NCBI RefSeq assembly: GCF_018613755.1 | Contig: NZ_JAGGPP010000001.1 | Span: 295,746-359,745 of the forward strand | DNA: 64,000 nucleotides | From: Arthrobacter sp. ISL-72 | Lineage (GTDB): Bacteria > Actinomycetota > Actinomycetes > Actinomycetales > Micrococcaceae | Reading direction: 5' to 3' | Part shown: piece by piece, positions 50,703 through 59,183 of the stretch | How positions within the stretch are numbered: position 1 is the stretch's first letter | Layout of the letters: each line of letters starts with the position of its first letter | Position numbers and translations under genes: made by a program | Notes under the pieces: model-generated | The model's input: the letters and a program-made list of their open reading frames with translations, nothing else | Databases searched by the model: none | What the model was told of the DNA's origin: nothing

Positions 50703-50829
50703 CCCTTAAGTGGTTACCGCCGGAATTCGAGTATCCACCACGCGGGTCTCCCGGGCCGCTGTTCCGTAGGATCCGATACAGCTTGCCTTTGGTCTCGGGG
50801 TTTGCTGTCGGGTGAACAGGGGTGCAGAC

Positions 50830-51890
50830 GTGTCATCACCAAAGACGGACGAACGCGCGCCCTTCCTGCACGGTGACGGGGCTGCCGCACCGGGCGGCGC
50901 CCCCGACCACCGCTTACCGGCCTTGCCGTGGGCGTGGCCGTTCTCGGCATCATGGTCGCGGTTCGTGTCTTTGCCCCGCCCGCTTCGGCCACGTCCGGTA
51001 TGGCTGCTGCAGCACGGGATTTCGTCTCCCTCTCCATCAGCGTGATCATCGAGTCGCTGCCTTTCGTTTTCCTCGGAATCGTGCTCTCGATCGGGGTCCA
51101 GATCTGGCTGCCGGAGGGTTTCCTGCTGCGGCGGCTGCCGCGAAGTCCCGCATTGCGCCGGCCGTTGCTGTCGTTGCTGGGCATGCTGCTGCCGGTCTGT
51201 GAATGCGGCAATGTTCCGCTGGCCCGGGGCCTGATCGTGAAGGGGTTGACCGTAGCGGAATCGATGACGTTCGTCTTCGCCGCACCGATCCTCAATCCGG
51301 TGACCATCATCACCACCCAGCAGGCCTTCGGCGGGGGCAACGGCATCCTGGCCTCCCGCATAGCGGGCGGCTTCGTGATCGCGAACCTGATCGGCTGGAT
51401 CTACAGCCGGCACCCGGGCCAGGAGTCCCTCCTCACCGTCCAGTTCCAGGAGGAGTGTTCACTGGAGGACCACGCCGGAGGGCGCAACCGGCGGGTCCAG
51501 CAGAGCGTCCAGCTGTTCTTCCGGGAAACCAACGCCATGATGCCGGCGCTCTTTATCGGCGCCGCCGTCGCAGGCCTGATCCAGGTCGGAGTTCCCCGTG
51601 ACGTGCTGGTCGCGGTGGGAAGCGACCCCGTCCGGTCCGTGCTGGCCCTGATGCTGCTCGCGTTCGTCGTCGCGGTCTGCTCCAATGTGGACGCATTCTT
51701 CATACTCTCGTTCGGCGCCACGTTCATGCCCGGCTCGATCGTTGCGTTCCTCGTTTTCGGCCCCATGATCGACGTGAAGATGCTCGCGCTGCTGCGCACC
51801 ACCTTCACCGCGAAAACCCTGCTGCAGCTGACCCTGCTCGCCGCCCTCTGCGCCGCAGTTCTTGGATTGGGGATCAACTATGTCGTTTAG
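50830..51890 (+). CDS. UPF0718/ArsP-like permease, N-terminus apparently frameshifted
   Basis: The permease proper is 320 aa from a GTG at 50928, eight or so helices, with the CECGN motif (LPVCECGNVPLARGLIVKGL) and FVVAVCSNVDAFFILSFGATF of the DUF318/ArsP family. That GTG lacks a ribosome binding site. A better start is the GTG at 50830 (AGGGG 8 nt upstream, MSSPKTDERAPFLHGDG...), whose frame leads toward the first helix but is out of phase by one; a lost base around 50905-50920 would join them. Paired with the TIGR03943 gene downstream (11-bp overlap). ArsP proteins export organoarsenicals; other members have unknown cargo. Confidence 0.8.
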
Positions 51891-52650
51891 GCAGCTGCTG
51901 CAGAGATGGCGGGGTGTGGTGCTGTGCCTGGTGGGCGTCGTGGCTACTCTCTGGCTGGGGGCCACGGGCGGCTTGGCCCTCTACATCCACCCGCGCTACT
52001 TCGTATTCACCGTGGTCATGGCCGTCATCGCCGCGGTGCTCGTGCTGGCCGCCTTCGCGATCGTGCCTGCGCGGGAGCACAGCCACGAGCGCCACGGCCA
52101 TGAGCAGGCGGACAGTCACCAGCGCAGGCGGAGGCTTACGGGTGCCGGCAGCGGCCTGATCATCGCCGCCGCTGTGACGGCACTGCTGGTTCTTCCTCCT
52201 TCCACGCTCAGCACGGCGACCGTTACCCAGCGGGGAATGAACGGTTCCACGTCAGCGCTCCCCAAGGCGGATACAGCCAAACTGGTCGGGGCAGACAACT
52301 CCTCGTTCACGTTCCGGGACTGGGTTTCGCTGCTGCAACAGGGCGCCGGGACGCAGTACCTGGAAGGCAAACAGGCGACGGTCAGCGGACTCGTCACTCC
52401 CGACAAAAGCGATCCCGAAAACGTGTTCTTCGTGGCCCGCTTCGTCGTCACCTGCTGCGCAGTGGATGCCCAGCCGATCGGACTGCCGGTTTACCGTCCC
52501 GGATGGAAAACCCAGTTCCAACCCGATTCATGGGTGGAGGTATCAGCCACCTTCCGGGCCAACCCCAACACGGGCGGCAACGAAAGAACCGTCCTGATTC
52601 CCACAACCATCATTCCCATCGAGCGGCCGGCCGAGCCCTATGTCTACTAA
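51880..52650 (+). CDS. TIGR03943 family putative permease subunit
   Basis: 256 aa from the ATG at 51880, which overlaps the permease stop by 11 bp. Two N-terminal helices (VVLCLVGVVATLWLGATGGLALYI, VVMAVIAAVLVLAAFAIV), a His-rich cytoplasmic loop (HSHERHGHEQADSHQ), a third helix, then an extracytoplasmic domain with FVVTCCAVDAQPIGLPVY. This matches TIGR03943, a family regularly found beside DUF318-type permeases. The His cluster and CC pair hint at metal or metalloid handling, but that is inference. Confidence 0.9.
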   Translation: MSFRQLLQRWRGVVLCLVGVVATLWLGATGGLALYIHPRYFVFTVVMAVIAAVLVLAAFAIVPAREHSHERHGHEQADSHQRRRRLTGAGSGLIIAAAVTALLVLPPSTLSTATVTQRGMNGSTSALPKADTAKLVGADNSSFTFRDWVSLLQQGAGTQYLEGKQATVSGLVTPDKSDPENVFFVARFVVTCCAVDAQPIGLPVYRPGWKTQFQPDSWVEVSATFRANPNTGGNERTVLIPTTIIPIERPAEPYVY

Positions 52651-53964
52651 ACGGCAATCGACCACGCGCCGGCCGCCGGCCAATCCTGACCGGTCAGGGA
52701 AAAAGCCCGCGCCAGGGAAAAAGCCCGCGCCCGGGCAGCGCACCCGGCCAGGACAGGCAGGGGCGCGTGCGGAGTCGACGACGGGCGCGCACCGTGGCTT
52801 CACTCGGCGCCTTTACGGCACCATCGCCGCGTTGCTGGTCCTTGCCACCTTCCTCACGGCAGGGAATGTCCAGCAGTCGCACGCGAACGCGGCTTCGGCG
52901 CTGGAACGCTCGGGTGCTCCGGCACCTTTTGAGCTCTACACACTGCAGCGCAGCACCGGCCTTGACGCGCAGGGAGAGAAGACCCCGGACGTCATCTGGG
53001 GTGAAAACGTCACTACGGACGGCGGCAGCGAACCAACCGAGATCGCACGCGCCGCGAGGATCCAGGAATTCGCCGGGCCCCCGACGCCGTCGCCGCCGTC
53101 ACCATCAACGACGACAAAACCAGCTCCCTGGAGCTGATCCCCTTGTCGGGCGGCCCGGTCGCCCGGCTGCCTCTGCCAGGGCCCGGAACAGTTGAGAACC
53201 TTGAAGCCGGACCAAAAGGCCTTATTGCCTTCAGCTTCACCAGCGCTCCGCCGTCGCAGGAACATTGGAAGACCCTCCTTGTGTATGACACTAAAGATCC
53301 GCGAACGCTTCCGCGGCCCGTCACCGGATTCGACGGAAAGGCTGTTTCTGCCCTCAAATACTCCTTCGTGCCGGGCACAGCCTCGCTCGCGATCCAAACA
53401 GACGCCGGCGCCCTGATCCTGGCGGACGCAGCCGAGGGTGATGCACCGCCCAGGCCCCTTGGAGCGCACGCCGAAATGCGCGGCTTCATTCCGGGGACCA
53501 CCAAGCTCCATGTCGCCGATAAGTCGCCTACCCCGCTGACCCAGCCGGCCGTGCATTCAGCCATCAACCTGGCCGACGGCTCGCTGGCACCCTTCCCGCT
53601 GCGCGCCACCGACATGGACGCAACGTCCTACGCCGGCTCGATGGCGATCATCGACGAGACAGGCAGCTACGCCCAGGTCATCAGTGAAACCCGGTCAGGG
53701 AGCACCACGTCCGTTGTTGCCGTTACTGATCAGCAGCAAACGCGCATCCTCTACCGGCCTGAGCCGGAATGGTCCCAGATCCGGGACATCTGCCTCTCCC
53801 CGGACCGCAAAACCCTCGCCGTAGAAACCACCGCGCCACAGGGGGTGACCGACCGCTACATCGTCCGTCCCGGATTCACGGAAATGCGCACGGAAATCAT
53901 CTCCTTGGACTCCGGTAACCGCACGCGTGCCCTGCCCGGCTTCCAGCCCAGCTGGTGCTCCTAG
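52640..53964 (+). pseudogene. Frameshifted membrane-anchored beta-propeller protein
   Basis: Two phases join into one protein. Residues 1-145 start at 52640 (overlapping the previous stop): basic Pro/Lys linker, one transmembrane helix (LYGTIAALLVLATFLTAG), then ERSGAPAPFELYTLQRSTGLDAQG. At the run of five C (53078-53082) the phase changes; beyond it AVTINDDKTSSLELIPLSG continues into GPVARLPLPGPGTVENLEAG and TolB/WD40-like propeller repeats to 53964. One added or two removed bases restore a single frame. It forms an operon with the permease and TIGR03943 genes, suggesting an accessory extracytoplasmic role. Confidence 0.83.
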
Positions 53965-54268
53965 CTGCGGCGCCAGTCCTGCCACCTAGTTGCCGAGTCT
54001 GGATAGGGCCGCGTCAATCAGCCTTGAGTCGCCTGAAGACATCGTCTGCGGCCCGGCCGCACGAGGTCCGGACGATGGACGTCGTTACGTGAGCCGGCGA
54101 TGATGATCACATCGGGGTCGCCGGCCATCGGTCCGCACTGGGAAACTGGAAAAGGAGTCGCCGATTACGGCCACCGAATCGGTGCGGTCCCGGCGGAACA
54201 TTTCCCCCAAAACTTGTCACAACCCACCAGTGGTAGCCTGCCCCGCCACCTCGGCGTACGCTCGAGAC
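53965..54268. other. Intergenic region before the AraC gene, no gene seen
   Basis: 304 bp between the propeller remnant and the AraC-type gene. I find no gene, RNA or strong hairpin. A TTGTCA and a TAGCCT occur near 54213-54240 but with 14-bp spacing, too short for a typical promoter. Composition is like the surrounding coding DNA, so it could be degraded sequence. Confidence 0.4.
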
Positions 54269-54751
54269 ATGACCCCGCAAGAGCTCGAGAACTTGGCACA
54301 CCTGCGCCGGGCGCGGGACCTGATCGACAGGGACTTCGCACACGCCTTGGATGTACCCACGATGGCCCGCAGGGCGCTGATGTCGCCGGCACATTTTTCG
54401 CGGCAGTTCCGGGCCGCCTACGGCGAGACTCCCTACAGCTACCTGATGACGCGCCGGATCGAGCGGGCGATGGCACTGCTCCGCGGCGGCATGAGCGTAA
54501 CGGACGCGTGCATGGCAGTGGGCTGTACCTCGCTGGGGTCCTTCAGCTCTCGTTTCACGGAGCTGGCGGGAGAACCGCCCAGCGTATACCGGCTCCGGGA
54601 ACACAGCGCGGTGGAGGCGATGCCCGGCTGCGTGGCGAGGATGCGGACGCGGCCCAGCCGGCTGCGCGGCAGTACTGACAAGAACGCCAGTGCCGACAAG
54701 GGCGCCCAAGTGAGCAGGATTCAAGAAGCGGCACTCACACGCGCGGAATAG
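54269..54751 (+). CDS. Small AraC-family transcriptional regulator
   Basis: 160 aa with a C-terminal-type AraC double HTH placed near the N-terminus (LRRARDLIDRDFAHALDVPTMARRALMSPAHFSRQFRAAYGETPYSYLMTRRIERAMALLR and VGCTSLGSFSSRFTELAGEPPSVYR). It has no effector domain before it; a basic 45-residue tail follows. It is 10 bp upstream of a VOC-domain protein, a pairing common in actinobacteria in which the regulator probably controls the VOC gene. ATG start. Confidence 0.92.
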   Translation: MTPQELENLAHLRRARDLIDRDFAHALDVPTMARRALMSPAHFSRQFRAAYGETPYSYLMTRRIERAMALLRGGMSVTDACMAVGCTSLGSFSSRFTELAGEPPSVYRLREHSAVEAMPGCVARMRTRPSRLRGSTDKNASADKGAQVSRIQEAALTRAE

Positions 54752-54761
54752 CGTGGTGTCC

Positions 54762-55172
54762 ATGAACATTTCACTCCAGTACTGCAACATCACAGTCCAC
54801 GACGTCGAAGAAGCCCTCGTCTTCTACCGCGATGCCCTCGGCCTCGAGGTGCGCAACGACGTCGCCTCCGGGGAATTCCGCTGGGTCACGCTTGGCAGCC
54901 CCGACCAGCCGGACCTCGAGATCGTGCTCTCCGAACCGCACGCCGGACGCTCCCGGGAGGACGGCGACACCATGCAGGCACTCCTCACCAAAGGAGTCCT
55001 GCCCATGCTCGTCTTCCGCACAGACGACCTGGACGCAGCGTTCGAGAAGGTCCGGGCATCGGGCGCCGAGGTAATGCAGGAGCCCATCGACCAGCCCTGG
55101 GGCCCGCGCGACTGCGCTTTCCGGGATCCGTCCGGCAACATGGTCCGGATTAACCAGGCACCGAAGGCCTGA
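54762..55172 (+). CDS. VOC-family (glyoxalase/bleomycin-resistance fold) protein
   Basis: 136 aa with one vicinal-oxygen-chelate domain: LQYCNITVHDVEEALVFYRDALGLEV, VTLGSPDQPDLEIVLSEP, and WGPRDCAFRDPSGNMVRINQ, with metal-ligand-like His15 and a C-terminal acidic/asparagine end. Substrate unknown; the family includes glyoxalases, dioxygenases and drug-binding proteins. It is co-transcribed with the AraC gene. A GTG 9 nt earlier could also start translation. A 10-bp hairpin follows the stop. Confidence 0.9.
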   Translation: MNISLQYCNITVHDVEEALVFYRDALGLEVRNDVASGEFRWVTLGSPDQPDLEIVLSEPHAGRSREDGDTMQALLTKGVLPMLVFRTDDLDAAFEKVRASGAEVMQEPIDQPWGPRDCAFRDPSGNMVRINQAPKA

Positions 55173-55179
55173 CCCCAAC

Positions 55180-55212
55180 GGAATCCCCGCCGGAACGACC
55201 GCCGGGGATTCC
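55180..55212 (+). terminator. Hairpin terminator after the VOC gene
   Basis: GGAATCCCCG (55180-55189) pairs with CGGGGATTCC (55203-55212) over 10 bp. No long T-run follows (ACGTCATTTGG). It sits 8 bp after the stop codon. Confidence 0.7.
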
Positions 55213-55362
55213 ACGTCATTTGGACGAGGGTTCGGCGGGCGGCGAGCGTGGATCCTCTAGAGGTACTGCTGCCAGACAGTCAGTAGCAGCTTCACACTTT
55301 CCGCAGCTGACCCTCGGTCGGCATCCTCCTCTTCCATGCCGGATACCCCGCCACCCACCGGC

Positions 55363-56022
55363 TTATACCCGCGCTTCCGGCTGCACAGCCTTCGCGGGGA
55401 CAGTCTCCGCACCGGAGTGCTGAGCGGCGGGACGCACGGGCTTCGCCAGTCCCAGGTTCTCCCTCAGCGTGCTGCCGGCGTATTCCATGGGGTACACCCC
55501 CCGTTCCTGCAGCGCCGGCACAAGATGGTTGACGATCTCGTCAAGGCCCGTGGGAATGAGCCAGGGCGAAATGTTGAATCCGTCCACGGCACCGGTGCGG
55601 GCATATTCCACCAGCCGGTCCGCCACCTCCGCATAGGAACCGGTGAACGTGGCGTCCGCACGGCTGGTCCTGGCTGAGACGAACTGCCTGATGGACAGAC
55701 CTTTTTCTGCAGCTTCCGCCCGCCACTGGTCCGCCAGCTGCCGCGCCTTGGCGCCGTGGAAACCGCTCCCCCGGGTCTCGGAGGTTTCCTCCACCACGGG
55801 ATCGATCCCGGGCAGCGGACCGTCCGGATCGTAGCCGCCGAGCTCCCGCCCCCAGAACTGCTCAAGGTAGGCAATCGCCTGCTGCGGACCGATCTGCAGG
55901 CTGCGGACCCACGCCTTCTTCTCCACGGCCTCCTGCGGCGTGGCAGCCAGGATGAATTCGCAGGCGGGCATGATCTTGACGTCGTTGGGGTTGCGGCCTG
56001 CCTTCAGGGTGACCCACTCGGC
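55363..56022 (-). pseudogene. C-terminal remnant of an NtaA/SnaA-type LLM monooxygenase
   Basis: About 215 codons matching the C-terminal half of a 440-460 aa flavin monooxygenase: LKAGRNPNDVKIMPACEFILAATPQEA, GFHGAKARQLADQW, GSYAEVADRLVEYARTGAVDGFNISPWLIPTGLDEIVNHLVPALQERG. The coding sequence is well preserved but its 5' half is missing; at about 56018-56026 it abuts a GNAT remnant in the opposite direction. It is distinct from the complete relative at 2.7-4.1 kb. It cannot make a functional flavin-binding barrel. Confidence 0.88.
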
Positions 56023-56242
56023 GCACCGCCGCCGCGGGCTGGCCCGGTTCGTGCTGGCGGAGCTTGAATCCCTGGCTGCCCGCCGCGGCTACGGCAGGGT
56101 CTACCTGACAACCGGGCCCCGGCAGCCGGAGGCAAAGCACCTCTACCTGAACTCAGGGTACGAGCCGCAGTTCGACCTGTCCGCTGATCCTGAAACCATC
56201 AAATTCCTGGCCTTCACGAAAGAGCTGGACACCCGCGGCTAA
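56021..56242 (+). pseudogene. C-terminal remnant of a GNAT acetyltransferase
   Basis: About 73 codons starting AHRRRGLARFVLAELESLA, the acetyl-CoA-binding helix of GNAT enzymes (RRRGxA), then YGRVYLTTGPRQPEAKHLYLNSGYEP and a stop at 56240-56242. The N-terminal half with the first strands is absent. It meets the leftward monooxygenase remnant head-to-head, so one deletion removed both 5' ends. The TAA overlaps a TAAGCT -10-like box for the next gene. Confidence 0.85.
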
Positions 56243-56251
56243 GCTATCGGC

Positions 56252-57994
56252 ATGGCCATCAAGTCCACTGCAGACAAAGTCGCCACCATCCAGAAGGGGT
56301 ACACCCTGGACGGCGCCACCATCGAACTCGGAGCCGCCGTCGTCGACGGCGAGCTTTACAAGGATGCCCCCGTCAGGCTGCCGCTGGCCATGATGAACCG
56401 GCACGGGCTGGTGGCCGGCGCAACGGGCACCGGCAAAACCGTCACGCTGCATATGATGGCGGAGCAGCTGTCCAATGCCGGGGTTCCCGTGTTCCTGGCG
56501 GACATCAAGGGCGATCTTTCCGGGCTCGCCACCGCCGCCGCGGGCAGCGACAAACTCAAAGCGCGCACGGACAGCATCGGCCAGGCCTGGGCGGGCAAGA
56601 ATTTTCCCGTGGAGTTCCTGGCGCTCGGTGGCGACGGCAACGGCATCCCCGTCCGGGCAACCATCACCTCCTTCGGACCCATCCTGCTGTCGCGCATCCT
56701 GGAGCTCAACGACACGCAGGAATCCAGCCTGCAGCTCGTCTTCCATTTTGCGGACAAGAACAACCTGGAACTGGTTGACCTCAAGGACCTGCGGGCCGTC
56801 ATCCAGTTCCTCACCTCCGGCGAAGGCAAGGACGAGCTTGAGGCACTGGGCGGCCTCTCCAAGGCGACCGCCGGCGTCATTCTCCGCGAGCTGGTGACAC
56901 TTGAAGCCCAGGGCATGGAGCCGTTCTTCGGCGAGCCGGAGTTCGACACCGCCGAGCTGCTGCGGACCGCCCCCGACGGCCGCGGCGTCATCACCTGCCT
57001 GGAACTGCCCACGCTGCAGACCAAGCCCATGGTGTTCTCCACCTTCCTGATGTGGCTGCTGGCGGACCTCTTCGAGGACCTGCCTGAAGCCGGCGACCTG
57101 GACAAGCCCAAACTTGTGTTTTTCCTGGACGAAGCCCACCTGCTGTTCAACGACGCCTCCAAGGCCTTCCTGGAAGCCATCACCACCACCGTCCGGCTCA
57201 TCCGGTCCAAGGGCGTGGGGATCTTCTTCGTCACCCAGACGCCGAAGGACGTTCCGGCCGCTGTCCTGGGGCAGCTGGCCAACCGCATCCAGCATGCGTT
57301 GCGGGCGTTCACGCCGGAAGACGCGAAGGCGCTTAAAGCCACCGTGTCCACGTTCCCGGTGAGCGACTACGACCTCGAAGAAACGCTCACCTCGGCCGGC
57401 ATCGGCGAAGCCGTTGTTACCGTCATGAATGACAAGGGCGCCCCCACTCCGGTTGCCTTGACCCGGCTGCGCGCCCCGGAATCGGTGATGGGCCCCAGCT
57501 CCGACGAGCTGATCAAAGGCACAGTGGCCGGTTCGGCGCTGCTCGTTAAATACGGCACTGCCGTGGATAACCTCTCGGCCTACGAGAAGATCTCCGGAAA
57601 GAGTGCCGCGTCGACGGGGGCCGCTGCGCCCGGGCAGCCGCCCACTCCGTCCACAGGTGTGTTTGTGCCCGGTAACCCTGCGCCCGGAACCGTCGACCAG
57701 GCCGCGGTGGATGCTGACGCCCGGCGCATCCAGGAAGAAATCCTGGGGCGTCCCAGCAGCCGGCCCGCTCCGGAACCGCAACGGGCCCGTAGCCAGGAAC
57801 GCCAGCGCGACGCCGAACGGCAGGGACAACCGTCCCGGCAGGAACCAGGCGGCGGATTGGCGGGCGACTTCGCAGGAGTCCTGGGTGGTGCGCTCGGCGG
57901 CGGCCTCAAGAGCATGGCCCGATCGCTGGGAACCCAGCTGGGCCGGGAGCTGTTGCGGGGTGTTTTCGGCACGTCCTCACGGCGCCGCCGCTAA
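56252..57994 (+). CDS. HerA-like P-loop ATPase (DUF853 family)
   Basis: 580 aa. Walker A GATGTGKT is at residues 56-63, Walker B KLVFFLDEAHLLF near residue 290, and RLIRSKGVGIFFVTQTPKDVP with QHALRAFTPEDAKAL are typical of DUF853/YjgR proteins related to the HerA/FtsK ATPases. A Gly/Pro/Gln/Arg-rich tail follows residue 465. The family is widespread but its biological role is undefined; hexameric DNA-linked ATPase activity is assumed by homology. ATG 12 nt after the start of a TAAGCT box, likely leaderless mRNA. Confidence 0.92.
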   Translation: MAIKSTADKVATIQKGYTLDGATIELGAAVVDGELYKDAPVRLPLAMMNRHGLVAGATGTGKTVTLHMMAEQLSNAGVPVFLADIKGDLSGLATAAAGSDKLKARTDSIGQAWAGKNFPVEFLALGGDGNGIPVRATITSFGPILLSRILELNDTQESSLQLVFHFADKNNLELVDLKDLRAVIQFLTSGEGKDELEALGGLSKATAGVILRELVTLEAQGMEPFFGEPEFDTAELLRTAPDGRGVITCLELPTLQTKPMVFSTFLMWLLADLFEDLPEAGDLDKPKLVFFLDEAHLLFNDASKAFLEAITTTVRLIRSKGVGIFFVTQTPKDVPAAVLGQLANRIQHALRAFTPEDAKALKATVSTFPVSDYDLEETLTSAGIGEAVVTVMNDKGAPTPVALTRLRAPESVMGPSSDELIKGTVAGSALLVKYGTAVDNLSAYEKISGKSAASTGAAAPGQPPTPSTGVFVPGNPAPGTVDQAAVDADARRIQEEILGRPSSRPAPEPQRARSQERQRDAERQGQPSRQEPGGGLAGDFAGVLGGALGGGLKSMARSLGTQLGRELLRGVFGTSSRRRR

Positions 57995-58108
57995 GTCCCG
58001 TGTCGGGGTCGGTCCGTCGCCGTCGCGCTGTCCGATAACGGCCGGACTGCGTCATGCGGCACTGCCGCCGCACCTGCTTTCCGGCGCCTTGCAGGTAACG
58101 TAAGGTGC

Positions 58109-59107
58109 GTGCAGATGAGTCAAGCGTTGGTGAGGATCGCGGCCGGGTGGCTGCTGGGCCTCATGCTTGCCATCGCCGCGGCCGTCGTAGCGGTGAACCT
58201 GGTGAACGCCTCGGTGGCGAGTCCGGAACAGCCCGTCCGTGAATATTTGGACGCTTTGCAGAAGGGCGAGGGCGAAAAAGCGCTCGGGCTCCTGCGCGCC
58301 GCGGTGCCGGAAAGCGACGCCGCCATGCTCGACGGAACAGCGCTGCAAACGGCCGCCTCCCGAGTGACGAACGTGAAGTTCGGCGAGACGCAGGAGCGCG
58401 GCGGAAACCAGGTCATAGTTCCCATGGAATACAGCATTGACGGCAGCCGGCTGACCACGGAATTCCTGTTGGAACGGACCGGAACCGAGTGGCTCTTCTT
58501 CAACAAGTGGGCCTTTGTGCCGTCCGCATTGCCCGTTCTGGAAGTCACCGTGGTCAATTCCAGCGAGGCCACACTCAACGGCGTCCCGGTGAACATGCCC
58601 AACGGCCGCAATTCCTTTGCCGTCTTCTATCCCGGCGAGTACGAGGCCAGCCTGAACGGCGCATACTTCTCGGCGCCGCCCACCCGCGCCACTGTTTCCG
58701 GCCGCGACGTTCCCACGGCCCCGCTGAGCCTCCTGACCGAAGCCACCCAGGGCCTGAAGGACGCCGTGGGCGCCAAGGTGAAGGAATTCCTGGACGCCTG
58801 CGCAGCCGAGGCGGTGAAGGAGCAGAAGCTCCAGCCCGACTGCCCGTTCTACCACGCCACCTTTAACCGGGTGACGCTGGGGACCATCAATTGGAGCATC
58901 AGCGAGTACCCGAAGGTATCCATTGAGCCCTTCGGCGGCCGCTGGGTAGTGGCTCCCCTGGACGGGAAAGCCCGGCTGAAGGCGCAGCAAACCGACCTCT
59001 TCACCGGCGCAGTGAGCGACCTGGACGTGGAACACGACTTCAGCTTCACCACCCGCCTGGACATCGACGGCGACACCATCAGGGTTACCCCTCTCCTCAG
59101 CTACTAG
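58109..59107 (+). CDS. Exported or membrane-anchored hypothetical protein
   Basis: 332 aa. One N-terminal hydrophobic helix (IAAGWLLGLMLAIAAAVVAVNLV) acts as signal anchor; the remainder is a soluble extracytoplasmic region with repeated beta-rich pieces, including EYLDALQKGEGEKALGLLRAAV near residue 45, as in helical repeat or NTF2-like pre-domains, and LPVLEVTVVNSSEATLNGVPVNMP. A pair of cysteines (DACAAE, QPDCPFY) may form a disulfide. No family recognised. GTG start (an ATG follows two codons later). Confidence 0.78.
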   Translation: MQMSQALVRIAAGWLLGLMLAIAAAVVAVNLVNASVASPEQPVREYLDALQKGEGEKALGLLRAAVPESDAAMLDGTALQTAASRVTNVKFGETQERGGNQVIVPMEYSIDGSRLTTEFLLERTGTEWLFFNKWAFVPSALPVLEVTVVNSSEATLNGVPVNMPNGRNSFAVFYPGEYEASLNGAYFSAPPTRATVSGRDVPTAPLSLLTEATQGLKDAVGAKVKEFLDACAAEAVKEQKLQPDCPFYHATFNRVTLGTINWSISEYPKVSIEPFGGRWVVAPLDGKARLKAQQTDLFTGAVSDLDVEHDFSFTTRLDIDGDTIRVTPLLSY

Positions 59108-59183
59108 GTCACGGGAGGTCGCTTGGCGGTCCCGGACTGCAGCCTTTACTGTCTTAACCGCAGTGGCGGAAAAGACGGGGACC

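Noticed and set aside
55248..55262. GGATCCTCTAGAG resembling a cloning-vector polylinker.
   Set aside because: The match is only 13 bases and the flanks do not continue as vector sequence; likely chance, though an assembly contaminant check is cheap.
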